A DNA stretch of 64,000 nucleotides from positions 2,203,501 through 2,267,500 of the forward strand of contig NZ_CP101527.1 in NCBI RefSeq assembly GCF_026427595.1, read 5' to 3'. Positions 1 to 9,147 of this stretch are shown here, in pieces (the stretch's first letter is position 1; every line of letters begins with the position of its first letter). The notes beneath the pieces are model-generated. The model was not told the DNA's origin. It ran no database searches and was given only the letters and a program-made list of their open reading frames with translations. The translations under genes and the position numbers were made by a program. This stretch comes from Alkalimarinus sediminis (GTDB lineage Bacteria; Pseudomonadota; Gammaproteobacteria; Pseudomonadales; Oleiphilaceae).

Positions 1-370
1 AAGTTGTCGTAAGCAGAACGACAGCTGGTTTATAGCAACCAACCGATGGCAAACAGTCACGAGCACAGAAGTAAGTGAGAAAACACTGTTAGAGCTTGCC
101 ACCCATTGTGATGAGTTTTTGATTCATGCTGCAGATGTTGAAGGTCTGCAAGCTGGGATCGACAGCGACCTGGTATCTTTATTAGGACGTACAGTTACCA
201 TCCCTACCGTTTACGCTGGCGGAGCGCGCAATATTGCGGACCTTGAAAAGGTTAACGAGCTTTCTAAGGGCAAAGTAGATTTAACTATCGGCAGCGCTTT
301 AGATATTTTTGGTGGTAACGGCATAACGCTCGATGAGTGCATCAAGTGGAATAATAGAAATAACGACTAA
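1..370 (+). CDS. hisA: HisA, eukaryotic (HIS6) type, 3' part
   Basis: Phosphoribosylformimino-AICAR-ribotide isomerase of histidine biosynthesis, cytoplasmic; only about the last 122 residues are in the window, the frame being open from base 2. The visible protein starts SCRKQNDSWFIATNRWQTVT and continues through EFLIHAADVEGLQAGID, TVYAGGARNIADLEKV, GKVDLTIGSALDIFGG and a final KWNNRNND. These blocks match yeast HIS6 almost word for word (HAADVEGL, YAGGA, GKVDLT.GS.LDIFGG) and do not match the usual bacterial HisA. The family assignment is therefore the eukaryotic-type isomerase, which keeps the beta/alpha-barrel fold. The ATG at 119 is internal, not the start. No other his gene is visible downstream. 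Confidence 0.88.
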   Translation, partial: SCRKQNDSWFIATNRWQTVTSTEVSEKTLLELATHCDEFLIHAADVEGLQAGIDSDLVSLLGRTVTIPTVYAGGARNIADLEKVNELSKGKVDLTIGSALDIFGGNGITLDECIKWNNRNND

Positions 371-575
371 TTTATAGCATAACGGTATCGGCCCTTGTTT
401 AATTCACCAGACAGTTTAATGGGCCGGTAGCTAGGTGATTAAATATCACCGAACAATATTTAAAAATAAATCAATTCTTAGTATGAACACTCTAATTTTA
501 AAGCGTAATCTCTGTGACAAGCTTATACATATAGGCTAATTAACGCCTAATTTTATTGTCTATGAGGGTTACGCC

Positions 576-980
576 ATGCGCACTGTTAAATCTTACCAAG
601 AACAAGTACAAGACGTTGTTGAAAAAGTAATTGCTACTGTTGAAGAGCAATACAAAGAGCTTGCTGCAACAACTTTCACTTACGTAGAAAAAGTAACTAA
701 CGTTGATAGCGTTAAAGCTAAGCACGATGAAGTAGCTAACCTTGCATGCACTAAAGCTCGCGAAGTTAACAAACTAATCGGTGAAAAAGCGGGTGAACTT
801 ATTCTTAAGTTTGAAAAGCCAGAAACGAAAGTAGAAAAAGTTAAAACCACTGCTAAGAAAGCTAAGGCAACCACCAAGAAAGCTGCAACAACAGCTAAAA
901 AGAAAGCAACTGCAGCTAAAACTAAAGCAACTAAAGTTGCAAAAGATTTAGTTGATCAGGCTGAAGAAGCAACTGCTTAA
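576..980 (+). CDS. small phasin-like protein with Lys/Ala histone-like tail
   Basis: A 134-residue protein of unknown exact role. Residues 1-85 are predicted helical and amphipathic (SYQEQVQDVVEKVIATVEEQ, then VDSVKAKHDEVANLA), as in phasins that coat polyhydroxyalkanoate granules. Residues about 88-125 are almost only Lys, Ala and Thr (repeated AKKAKAT/AATTAKKKA), like the histone H1-like tail of PhaF. The whole could thus be a short PhaF-like protein linking granules or DNA, but this is inference from composition. The start ATG follows a GAGG at about 565. It is a single gene, ending just before a strong hairpin. A generic Lys/Ala-rich nucleoid protein is the alternative. Confidence 0.6.
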   Translation: MRTVKSYQEQVQDVVEKVIATVEEQYKELAATTFTYVEKVTNVDSVKAKHDEVANLACTKAREVNKLIGEKAGELILKFEKPETKVEKVKTTAKKAKATTKKAATTAKKKATAAKTKATKVAKDLVDQAEEATA

Positions 981-992
981 TCAAATGTCTAT

Positions 993-1028
993 AACACTCA
1001 TCGCCGCCTATTAGCGGCGATGAGTGTT
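993..1028 (+). terminator. perfect 15-bp hairpin, probable shared terminator
   Basis: AACACTCATCGCCGC (993-1007) pairs perfectly with 1014-1028 around a 6-nt loop. It lies between two convergent genes ending at 980 and 1047, so it may terminate both. No strong T-run follows on either side. Confidence 0.6.
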
Positions 1029-1046
1029 AGTATGTTTGTTACGTGT

Positions 1047-2594
1047 TTATTTACCTAGCCACTCTATTTTATAAAGATCCCTTCTACGATCTAAGAAATT
1101 TCTCACAGATCCTTCGTTTTGCAATTTATTTAATTTTTCAAGATCCAAGTCCACAATTAGTGTCATCTCGGTATTAGGGGTTGTTTCAGCCATAATGGCA
1201 TCATGGGGAAACGAAAAATCCGATGGCGAAAATACGGCCGATTGAGCATATTGAATATCAGCACCATCAACTTTAGGTAGATTGCCTACACTGCCAGCAA
1301 TCGCAACATAGCACTCATTTTCTATAGCCCGAGCCTGCGCACAGCAGCGAACTCTAAGATAGCCATTTTTGGTATCTGTCCAAAAGGGTACAAAAAGCAT
1401 CTGCATCCCCTGCTCTGACTGCAATCGGGCAAGCTCAGGAAACTCAACGTCGTAACAAATAAGAATACCTATTTTGCCAAAGTCGGTATCGAAAACCTTT
1501 AGATCATTTCCTCCCTGCATGATCCACGCTCGTTTTTCATAAGGTGTCGGGTGCAGCTTATATTGGGAGTCCACCGTACCATCACGGCGGCACAAATACG
1601 CGATGTTCAACAACTCATCATCTTCGATGATCGGTATTGAGCCCGCTATAACATTAATATTGTACGAAACGGCCAGTTTAGAAATCGCCTCGACAATTTC
1701 TACACTATACTCAGCAAGCGCTTTTATCGAGTCGATAGAGCTTTGGTGGTTATCGATTCCCATTAATGGGGCATTGAAGAACTCTGGAAATAACGCCATG
1801 TCACACTGATAATCAGACAACGCATCTATAAAGAACTCCACCTGCTGTATAAGCTCTTCTACTGAGTTAAAGGTTCTCATTTGCCACTGAATACAGCCAA
1901 TGCGAGCAGTCGTTCTGGCAGCACCTATGAGTGGTGACTTTTGTGGGTCGTAGTAAAGGTTACACCACTCTAATAACGTAGCATACCCACGAGACTCTTT
2001 ATCCTCGGGTAAATAACCTTTGATGACGCGCTTTACTTCAAACTCATTAGATAGCTGGAATGTGAGAATCGGATCAAAAATTTCCTTTCTTTTAACTCGC
2101 TCAATATAGGCCTGAGGGGTTAACTCATCAGCATAATGTTTGTAGTTAGGGATTCGACCACCCGCAACAATTGCTTTAAGGTTGAGGTTTTGACATAACT
2201 CTTTACGTGCTTCATAAAGGCGACGACCTAAACGCATTCCGCGATAATCTGGCGAGACAAAAATATCAACGCCATATAAGACATCCCCCAACGGATCATG
2301 AGTGGTTAAATAGGCATCTCCTGTTATTTCATCGTAGGTGTGCTGGTCACCGAACTTATCGTAGTCAACAATAACCGTAAATGCCGCAGCCACAACAACG
2401 CCATGGTCCTCTATACATATCTGTCCGTCTGGGAAGATATTAAGCTGAGCTCGCACAATTTTTTCGGGCCAACTCCCGCCTAGACCGGGGTAAACCCTGT
2501 CCATTAATACTTTTAAGTCAGGAAAATCATCAATCTTAAGGTGTCTAAGTTTGAGAGTGTGCTCAGGATCATCAATCAGGAGATCATCGGTCAT
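1047..2594 (-). CDS. GNAT acetyltransferase fused to carbon-nitrogen hydrolase
   Basis: A 515-residue bifunctional protein. Residues about 10-210 are a GNAT N-acetyltransferase domain with an acetyl-CoA motif A region around 110-130 (VDIFVSPDYRGMRLGRRLYE). Residues about 228-510 are a nitrilase-superfamily amidohydrolase with the Glu-Lys-Cys triad visible: E271 in ALFPEFFNA, K346 in QYKLHPTP, and C380 in ILICYDVEFPE. The family hydrolyses amide or nitrile C-N bonds; the substrate here is unknown. The fusion is a recurrent architecture in proteobacteria. The gene runs in the same direction as the prp genes but is 221 bp downstream of prpF, so it may or may not be in that transcript. Cytoplasmic; no signal peptide. 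Confidence 0.9.
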   Translation of the reverse strand: MTDDLLIDDPEHTLKLRHLKIDDFPDLKVLMDRVYPGLGGSWPEKIVRAQLNIFPDGQICIEDHGVVVAAAFTVIVDYDKFGDQHTYDEITGDAYLTTHDPLGDVLYGVDIFVSPDYRGMRLGRRLYEARKELCQNLNLKAIVAGGRIPNYKHYADELTPQAYIERVKRKEIFDPILTFQLSNEFEVKRVIKGYLPEDKESRGYATLLEWCNLYYDPQKSPLIGAARTTARIGCIQWQMRTFNSVEELIQQVEFFIDALSDYQCDMALFPEFFNAPLMGIDNHQSSIDSIKALAEYSVEIVEAISKLAVSYNINVIAGSIPIIEDDELLNIAYLCRRDGTVDSQYKLHPTPYEKRAWIMQGGNDLKVFDTDFGKIGILICYDVEFPELARLQSEQGMQMLFVPFWTDTKNGYLRVRCCAQARAIENECYVAIAGSVGNLPKVDGADIQYAQSAVFSPSDFSFPHDAIMAETTPNTEMTLIVDLDLEKLNKLQNEGSVRNFLDRRRDLYKIEWLGK

Positions 2595-2815
2595 TAGATT
2601 ATTCCGTGCAGATAACGAAATTAGAAAAGGCTCTAGTTAACGTATTAATAAAACCAGAGTTATATACCGATAAAATATTGTGTGCAATCTTTATTTATGG
2701 GGTGGAAAGCATGTTGAAAAAGTCACCCCTATTGAGGCTAAATAAGCCATACAATAGAGGTAACTATCTATGAGTCTATGAGTAGCGGGTTAACGCTTAC
2801 TCGAGGTGTGGGCGA

Positions 2816-3994
2816 CTAAAACGAATCTCCGGGAATACGCACCCACCCCTCCATCAATACTCGTGCACTGCGGCTCATAACGGCTTTAACCACACTCCAT
2901 TCGCCGTTGTTTTCGGTTGCTTCTGCACCCACTCTCAATGTACCAGATGGATGGCCAAAACGAACGGCTGTACGATCGCCACCACCCGCTGCCAAGTTAA
3001 CTAGCGTGCCCGGGATAGCTGCAGCCGTGCCAATGGCAACGGCTGCCGTCCCCATCATGGCATGGTGCAGCTTACCCATGGAGAGCGCACGCACCAACAG
3101 GTCGATATCATCTGCTGTTACCTTTTTACCACTGGAAGAGGTGTATTCTGCTGGCGACGCGACAAAAGCGACCTTTGGTGTATGCTGACGTTTTACAGCC
3201 TCTTCTATATTCTCGATTAACCCCATACGTACCGCACCATGAGCACGAATGGTTTCGAACATAGCTAGCGCTTTATCGTCGTTATTAATGGCATCTTGCA
3301 ACTCAGTGCCGGTGTAACCAATGGCCTCAGCGTTTACGAAGATCGTTGGTATACCTGCGTTAATCATCGTCGCTTTTAGCGTACCTACACCTGGAACCTC
3401 TAGGTCATCAACCAGATTGCCGGTTGGGAACATTGCGCCCTCGCCGTCTGCTGGGTCCATAAACTCTACTTGAACCTCTGCCGCAGGGAACGTGACACCA
3501 TCCAGTTCAAAGTCACCCGTTTCCTGCACTTCACCATTGGTGATAGGTACATGAGCGATAATCGTTTTGGATATATTAGCCTGCCAGATGCGAACCACTG
3601 CCGTGCCATTTTCAGGAATTCGGTTTGCATCAACTAAACCGCCACTGACTGCAAACGAACCAACAGCCGCAGACAAATTTCCACAGTTGCCACTCCAGTC
3701 AACGAATGGTTTATCAATTGAGACCTGGCCAAAAAGATAATCAACATCATGATCAGGCTGGCTGCTTTTCGACAGAATTACCGTCTTACTGGTACTTGAG
3801 GTCGCACCACCCATACCATCTGTTTGCTTTCCGTATGGGTCGGGGCTACCGATAACACGCAATAACAGTGCATCACGGGCTGCTCCAGGTACCTGAGCAG
3901 ACACAGGAAGATCTTGCTCTCTAAAGAATACACCTTTGCTAGTGCCGCCACGAATGTAGGTGGCAGGTACTTTAATCTGGGGGACGTTGGACAT
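2816..3994 (-). CDS. prpF: 2-methylaconitate cis-trans isomerase PrpF
   Basis: A 392-residue PrpF-family protein (diaminopimelate-epimerase fold). It isomerises the 2-methylaconitate made by AcnD so that the methylcitrate cycle can proceed to 2-methylisocitrate. Family motifs visible are TYIRGGTSKGVFF at the N-terminus, DGMGGATSSTSKTV near residue 62, SGNCGNLSAAVG near 120, and GHPSGTLRVGA near the C-terminus. It is full length for the family. It is the last prp gene, 141 bp downstream of acnD, with an inverted-repeat element in the gap. The acnD-prpF pairing is the standard substitute for PrpD, so its neighbour fixes the function well. Confidence 0.95.
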   Translation of the reverse strand: MSNVPQIKVPATYIRGGTSKGVFFREQDLPVSAQVPGAARDALLLRVIGSPDPYGKQTDGMGGATSSTSKTVILSKSSQPDHDVDYLFGQVSIDKPFVDWSGNCGNLSAAVGSFAVSGGLVDANRIPENGTAVVRIWQANISKTIIAHVPITNGEVQETGDFELDGVTFPAAEVQVEFMDPADGEGAMFPTGNLVDDLEVPGVGTLKATMINAGIPTIFVNAEAIGYTGTELQDAINNDDKALAMFETIRAHGAVRMGLIENIEEAVKRQHTPKVAFVASPAEYTSSSGKKVTADDIDLLVRALSMGKLHHAMMGTAAVAIGTAAAIPGTLVNLAAGGGDRTAVRFGHPSGTLRVGAEATENNGEWSVVKAVMSRSARVLMEGWVRIPGDSF

Positions 3995-4048
3995 AAGGTT
4001 ACCCTACTATAAGATATTCCAAAAAGACGAGTGATAAACGTTCAATAT

Positions 4049-4113
4049 ATAGGGTGCGCTTGCGCACCAATATTACGGCTTATAAACTGAAAAGGTGCGC
4101 AAGCGCACCCTAT
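4049..4113. repeat. REP/BIME-like paired palindromes between acnD and prpF
   Basis: Two 20-bp arms, ATAGGGTGCGCTTGCGCACC at 4049-4068 and its exact reverse complement at 4094-4113, are separated by 25 bp. Each arm is itself a GGTGCGC-tt-GCGCACC hairpin. The pair can fold as two small hairpins or one large one. This is the layout of a bacterial interspersed mosaic element and may stabilise or attenuate the acnD-prpF message. The function is inferred. Confidence 0.75.
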
Positions 4114-4135
4114 CAAACCTGTTATCGAACTGATT

Positions 4136-6727
4136 TTAACTAACCGTAGACTCTAAAAAGTCCTGTGCAAACCGTTGTAATACTCCACCTGCCTCGTAAA
4201 CAGATACTTCTTCTGCGGTATCAAGACGACAAGTAACCGGTACTTCAACACGCTCACCATTCTTACGGTTGATCACCAACGTTAACGTACTACGTGGCGT
4301 AGGCTCTCCAATCACATCAAAGGTTTCGGTGCCATCAATACCGTAGGTTTCACGGTTCTCACCATTCTTAAATTCAAGCGGCATAACACCCATACCGACT
4401 AAGTTAGTACGGTGGATACGCTCAAAGCCTTCAGCCACGATGGCTTCAACGCCCGCCAAGCGAACACCTTTAGCGGCCCAGTCACGTGATGAACCTTGCC
4501 CATAATCCGCACCTGCGACAATAATAAGCGGTTGCTTGCGCTCCATGTAGGTTTCAATGGCTTCCCACATGCGGCTTTCTTGGCCTTCTGGCTCAATCCG
4601 CGCTAACGAGCCTTGTTTGATTTCGCCATTCTCGTCACGGCACATTTCATTCAGCAGTTTAGGATTGGCAAATGTCGCACGCTGGGCAGTTAGGTGGTCC
4701 CCTCGGTGAGTCGCATAGGAGTTAAAGTCTTCTTCTGGCAAACCCATTTTGTGAAGATAAGCCCCTGCGGCACTCTCTAACATAATCGCATTTGACGGAG
4801 ATAAATGGTCGGTGGTGATGTTATCGCCTAAGACCGCAAGTGGGCGCATACCTTTCATAGTACGCTCCCCCGCCAATGCTCCTTCCCAATAGGGTGGGCG
4901 TCGAATATAGGTACTCTGAGGGCGCCAATCATAGAGAGGGCTTTCGGCCTGTTCGCCTTTATCCAAATCAAACATTGGAATGTAGATTTGATTAAACTGC
5001 TCAGGCTTCACGCATCGCGCAACGATTTCATCAATCTCTTCATCGCTTGGCCAGATATCTTTTAAGGTGATCGGGTTACCCTCTTTATCTTTACCCAACA
5101 CGTCTTTTTCAATATCAAACCGAACCGTACCGGCAATGGCATACGCAACCACGAGTGGTGGTGATGCCAAAAATGCTTGCTTGGCGTAAGGGTGTATGCG
5201 GCCATCAAAGTTACGGTTACCCGACAATACTGCCGTCGCATAGAGATCGCGATCGATAATTTCTTGCTGGATCTTGGGGTCCAATGCGCCGCTCATTCCG
5301 TTACAGGTGGTACAAGCATAAGCAACAATACCAAAGCCTAACTTCTCCATTTCAGAGAGTAAGCCGGCTTCTTCCAAATATAGCTTAGCGACTTTTGAGC
5401 CTGGCGCGAAAGACGACTTAACCCAAGGTTTACGGATCAGCCCTAGCTCGTTGGCTTTGCGTGCAATTAGGCCTGCAGCCACCACATTACGCGGGTTACT
5501 GGTATTAGTACAACTGGTGATCGCTGCAATAATAACCGCACCATCCGGCATCTCACCTTCATTCTCTTGCCACTCTCCTGCAACACCTCGAGACTCTAAC
5601 TCTGAAGTTGGTAAACGACGATGAGGGTTAGAAGGGCCTGCCATGTTGCGGCAAACGGTTGAAAGATCAAAGGTCAGCACGCGCTCGTACTCTGCTTCTT
5701 TTAAGTCATCAGCCCATAAGCCAGTTTCTTTGGCGTAAGTTTCAACCAACTTAACCTGTTCAGGCTCACGACCTGTTAGTTTCAAGTAATCGATGGTCTG
5801 CTCATCAATGTAAAACATACCCGCAGAAGCACCGAACTCAGGAGTCATGTTAGAAATCGTTGCCCGATCTCCAATGGTTAACGCAGCTGCGCCTTCTCCA
5901 AAGAACTCCAAGTAGGACGACACGACCTTCTGGTTGCGTAAGAACTCAGTAATCGCTAATACAATATCCGTCGCTGTGATGCCTGGTTGACGTTTACCGG
6001 TGAGTTTCACCCCAATAATATCGGGCAGGCGCATCATTGAAGGACGCCCCAGCATAACAGTCTCAGCTTCTAGACCACCTACACCGATAGCGATAACGCC
6101 AAGCGCATCAACATGAGGTGTATGACTATCTGTACCTACACAAGTATCAGGATATGCAACACCATCACGAGCCTGAATAACCGGAGACATTTTTTCCAGG
6201 TTAATCTGGTGCATAATGCCGTTACCCGCAGGGATTACATCGACATTTTCAAACGCGGTTTTAGTCCACTCGATAAAGTGAAAACGGTCTTCGTTACGAC
6301 GATCTTCAATCGCGCGGTTCTTTTCAAATGCATCGGCTTCAAAGCCTCCGTGCTCAACAGCTAACGAGTGATCAACAATCAACTGTGTTGGCACCACAGG
6401 GTTAACCTTGGATGGGTCTCCACCTTGCTCAGCGATTGCATCACGCAGCCCTGCCAGATCAACCAATGCCGTTTGCCCCAAAATGTCGTGGCATACAACT
6501 CGCGCTGGATACCACGGAAAGTCTAATTCTTGCTTACGCTCAATAATCTGTTTTAGAGAGTCTGTAAGCGCAGACGGGTCACAACGGCGCACTAGCTGCT
6601 CTGCCAATATTCGCGAGGTGTATGGCAACTTGGCATAGGCCCCCGGTTTAATCGCTTCTACCGCAGCACGGGTATCGTAATAATCTAGTGTACTGCCCGG
6701 CAGTGGTTTACGGTGTAATGTGTTCAT
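4136..6727 (-). CDS. acnD: Fe-S 2-methylcitrate dehydratase AcnD
   Basis: An 863-residue aconitase-family enzyme of the methylcitrate cycle. It dehydrates 2-methylcitrate to 2-methylaconitate, handed on to PrpF. The [4Fe-4S] cluster cysteines are in AAITSCTNTSNPRNV and YACTTCNGMSG. The N-terminal half carries VGTDSHTPHVDALG. The C-terminal swivel domain has LGDNITTDHLSPSNAI and GADYGQGSSRDWAAKG. Length is typical for AcnD, slightly shorter than AcnA. Context (prpB, prpC and prpF in the same direction) separates it from a housekeeping aconitase. It is 228 bp downstream of prpC, with a hairpin repeat in that gap, so separate expression is possible. Confidence 0.95.
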   Translation of the reverse strand: MNTLHRKPLPGSTLDYYDTRAAVEAIKPGAYAKLPYTSRILAEQLVRRCDPSALTDSLKQIIERKQELDFPWYPARVVCHDILGQTALVDLAGLRDAIAEQGGDPSKVNPVVPTQLIVDHSLAVEHGGFEADAFEKNRAIEDRRNEDRFHFIEWTKTAFENVDVIPAGNGIMHQINLEKMSPVIQARDGVAYPDTCVGTDSHTPHVDALGVIAIGVGGLEAETVMLGRPSMMRLPDIIGVKLTGKRQPGITATDIVLAITEFLRNQKVVSSYLEFFGEGAAALTIGDRATISNMTPEFGASAGMFYIDEQTIDYLKLTGREPEQVKLVETYAKETGLWADDLKEAEYERVLTFDLSTVCRNMAGPSNPHRRLPTSELESRGVAGEWQENEGEMPDGAVIIAAITSCTNTSNPRNVVAAGLIARKANELGLIRKPWVKSSFAPGSKVAKLYLEEAGLLSEMEKLGFGIVAYACTTCNGMSGALDPKIQQEIIDRDLYATAVLSGNRNFDGRIHPYAKQAFLASPPLVVAYAIAGTVRFDIEKDVLGKDKEGNPITLKDIWPSDEEIDEIVARCVKPEQFNQIYIPMFDLDKGEQAESPLYDWRPQSTYIRRPPYWEGALAGERTMKGMRPLAVLGDNITTDHLSPSNAIMLESAAGAYLHKMGLPEEDFNSYATHRGDHLTAQRATFANPKLLNEMCRDENGEIKQGSLARIEPEGQESRMWEAIETYMERKQPLIIVAGADYGQGSSRDWAAKGVRLAGVEAIVAEGFERIHRTNLVGMGVMPLEFKNGENRETYGIDGTETFDVIGEPTPRSTLTLVINRKNGERVEVPVTCRLDTAEEVSVYEAGGVLQRFAQDFLESTVS

Positions 6728-6821
6728 AACTTAATCCACAAAAAAGAATTTAGATTTAACTAATGGCCAACAGTAACGACCGCGATTGCCGTTAAGTCCA
6801 CTATCATTCCTAGCTATCGTG

Positions 6822-6847
6822 GTCATTCCCGCCTTCGCGGGAATGAC
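6822..6847. repeat. GTCATTCCCGC hairpin repeat (REP-type)
   Basis: GTCATTCCCGC (6822-6832), loop CTTC, then GCGGGAATGAC (6837-6847) form a perfect 11-bp stem. A related element at 31799-33134 has been split by an insertion sequence, so this is a dispersed repeat. It sits in the prpC-acnD gap. Confidence 0.8.
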
Positions 6848-6955
6848 ATTATGAGAGGCTTAGGGTTACGGCATTAGAAATGCTCAACTGACTTCTCCAT
6901 TAGCGTCTTAATTAGCACTATAAGAAAAACCGCATACCAGTCTTTCGCCTAAGAT

Positions 6956-8080
6956 TTATCGCTCGTCGATTGGCTGAACAGTTCGTGGCTCTGACCCAAT
7001 ATAATCAGCACTTGGGCGAATAATACGGTTATTCGAACGCTGCTCCATAACGTGTGCAGCCCAGCCAGTAACCCGTGAACACACAAATATTGGCGTAAAT
7101 AATTTAGTCGGAATACCCATAAAATAATAAGCCGAAGCATGGAAGAAATCAGCATTACAGAACAGTTTTTTGGTATCCCACATAAACTCTTCACAGGCCA
7201 CTGAAATATCGTAAAGAGAGCGGTCGCCAAACTCGCCAGCCAATTTTTCAGACCAGGCTTTGATGATGACATTGCGTGGGTCTGACTCGCTATAGATCGC
7301 ATGTCCGAAGCCCATAATTTTTTCTTTACGAGCCAGCATACCTGCCATTTGCTCTTTAGCGTCCTCTGGTGATTTGAACTTCTCGATCATATCCATAGCA
7401 GCTTCGTTTGCACCACCATGTAATGGCCCACGAAGTGTACCAATCGCGCCTGTTACACATGAGAACATGTCAGATAAGGTAGACGCACATACCCGCGCAG
7501 TAAACGTTGACGCGTTAAACTCATGCTCTGCGTAAAGAATAAGTGATACGTCCATTACTCTTCGATGCAGTTCAGATGGAGTTTCGCCTCGTAACAGTTT
7601 TAAGAAGTGACCACCCAGTGATTCTTCATCCGTTACACAGTCGATCTCTTCACCCTCATGGCTATAACGATACCAATAACACATGATTGCAGGAAACGCC
7701 GCCAACAAGCGGTTAGCGGCTTTGTTTTGCTCTGAAAAGTCAGCTTCTGGCTCCAAGTTGCCCAAGAAAGAGCAGCCTGTTCGCATAACATCCATAGGGT
7801 GTGCATCTGCCGGAATATGTTGTAATACGAGCTTTAGCTCTTTAGGCAGATCACGCATCGATTTTAATTCAGCTTTATACGCGGCCAGCTGATCAACAGT
7901 GGGTAACTCACCGTTAAACAGTAGGTAAGCAACCTCTTCAAAAGTAGCGTTTTCAGACAGATCTGCCACATCATAACCGCAGTAGGTTAAACCTGAGCCG
8001 GTTTTACCCACTGTACATAATTTAGTTTCGCCTGCACTTTGACCTCTTAGGCCCGCACCTGTTAATTTTTTACCTGTCAT
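6956..8080 (-). CDS. prpC: 2-methylcitrate synthase PrpC
   Basis: A 374-residue citrate-synthase-family enzyme condensing propionyl-CoA with oxaloacetate to 2-methylcitrate. The catalytic residues of the family are visible: H221 in RGPLHGGANEAAMD, H260 in MGFGHAIYSESDPRN, and D311 in NADFFHASAYYF. The N-terminus KKLTGAGLRGQSAGETKLCT is characteristic of PrpC rather than the larger type II citrate synthase GltA. It lies 48 bp downstream of prpB, so the two are almost certainly co-transcribed. It commits propionate carbon to the cycle and relieves propionyl-CoA toxicity. Confidence 0.95.
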   Translation of the reverse strand: MTGKKLTGAGLRGQSAGETKLCTVGKTGSGLTYCGYDVADLSENATFEEVAYLLFNGELPTVDQLAAYKAELKSMRDLPKELKLVLQHIPADAHPMDVMRTGCSFLGNLEPEADFSEQNKAANRLLAAFPAIMCYWYRYSHEGEEIDCVTDEESLGGHFLKLLRGETPSELHRRVMDVSLILYAEHEFNASTFTARVCASTLSDMFSCVTGAIGTLRGPLHGGANEAAMDMIEKFKSPEDAKEQMAGMLARKEKIMGFGHAIYSESDPRNVIIKAWSEKLAGEFGDRSLYDISVACEEFMWDTKKLFCNADFFHASAYYFMGIPTKLFTPIFVCSRVTGWAAHVMEQRSNNRIIRPSADYIGSEPRTVQPIDER

Positions 8081-8128
8081 GATATTCCCCTTATTCTTGT
8101 GGTTAGCTGTTATTATTCCTATTGACCG

Positions 8129-9007
8129 CTACTTATTTTTACCTTCACTAAATAGCTTATCGAGTTTCTGCTCATAGTCGTGATAGCCCAAGTAATCATA
8201 TAACTCCATGCGCGTTTGCATCGAATCAACAACAGCCTTCTGATCACCTTTATCCAGGATTGAACGATATACGTTTTCAGCTGCTTTGTTCATGGCTCTA
8301 AAAGCACTCAATGGATAAAGCACCATTGCCGCCCCCCACTCACCTAGCTGCTCTTTATTCCATAGCTCGGTCTGACCAAACTCCGTAATATTTGCCAAAA
8401 TAGGTACATCTAAAGCTTCTGCAAACGCACGGTAATGCTCCTCTGTTTTCACCGCTTCTGCAAATATGCCATCCGCGCCAGCTGCTACATAAGCTTTTGC
8501 TCTTTCGATAGCAGCTTCAAGACCTTCCTGGGCAAATGCATCTGTACGAGCCATGATAAAAAAGTCTGGGTCAGTACGCGCATCAACTGCTGCTTTGATA
8601 CGGTCAACCATCTCTTCGACCGATACGATCTCTTTATTAGGTCGATGACCACAACGCTTTTGGGCAACCTGATCTTCAATGTGAACCGCTGCTGCACCGG
8701 CTTTTTCCATATCACGAATGGTTTTGGCTATATTAAATGCACCACCCCAGCCAGTATCAATATCTACCAATAGCGGTAAATCACAGGCTGCGGTTATACG
8801 CTGAACATCGACAATCACATCATTTAGAGAGGTCATTCCCAAATCAGGTAAACCATACGAAGCATTGGCGACACCGCCACCTGACAAGTAGATCGCCTGA
8901 TGCCCAATTTGCTTTGCCATCATGGCAGAGTACGCGTTTATGGTGCCCACAATTTGCAATGGTTTGTTGTCGGCTAATGCCTGACGAAACTTTTTACCTG
9001 CACTCAT
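8129..9007 (-). CDS. prpB: 2-methylisocitrate lyase PrpB
   Basis: A 292-residue isocitrate-lyase-family enzyme cleaving 2-methylisocitrate to succinate and pyruvate, the last step of the methylcitrate cycle. The active-site loop [10 protein letters not shown], with catalytic C119, is present, as is the metal-binding [12 protein letters not shown] segment. Length and sequence are typical of PrpB (isocitrate lyase is much larger). It is the first enzyme gene after the GntR regulator, about 140 bp downstream of that regulator's stop; no gtcgac operator is seen in that gap. Confidence 0.96.
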   Translation of the reverse strand: MSAGKKFRQALADNKPLQIVGTINAYSAMMAKQIGHQAIYLSGGGVANASYGLPDLGMTSLNDVIVDVQRITAACDLPLLVDIDTGWGGAFNIAKTIRDMEKAGAAAVHIEDQVAQKRCGHRPNKEIVSVEEMVDRIKAAVDARTDPDFFIMARTDAFAQEGLEAAIERAKAYVAAGADGIFAEAVKTEEHYRAFAEALDVPILANITEFGQTELWNKEQLGEWGAAMVLYPLSAFRAMNKAAENVYRSILDKGDQKAVVDSMQTRMELYDYLGYHDYEQKLDKLFSEGKNK

Positions 9008-9147
9008 GGTTGATCTCTCCTCTGGCCTTAATATTAGATTCGGTTAACATTTATTTGTTCAATTTGACTAATGATTGCCCTAAAACAGTTTCACCCTGTC
9101 ACTCCTCAATACGAAAAGGTAACAACAAAAACATGAGCATATGTTTA

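Noticed and set aside
388-426. Terminator after hisA
   Set aside because: Only CGGCCC/GGGCCG over a 26-nt loop, with no T-run.
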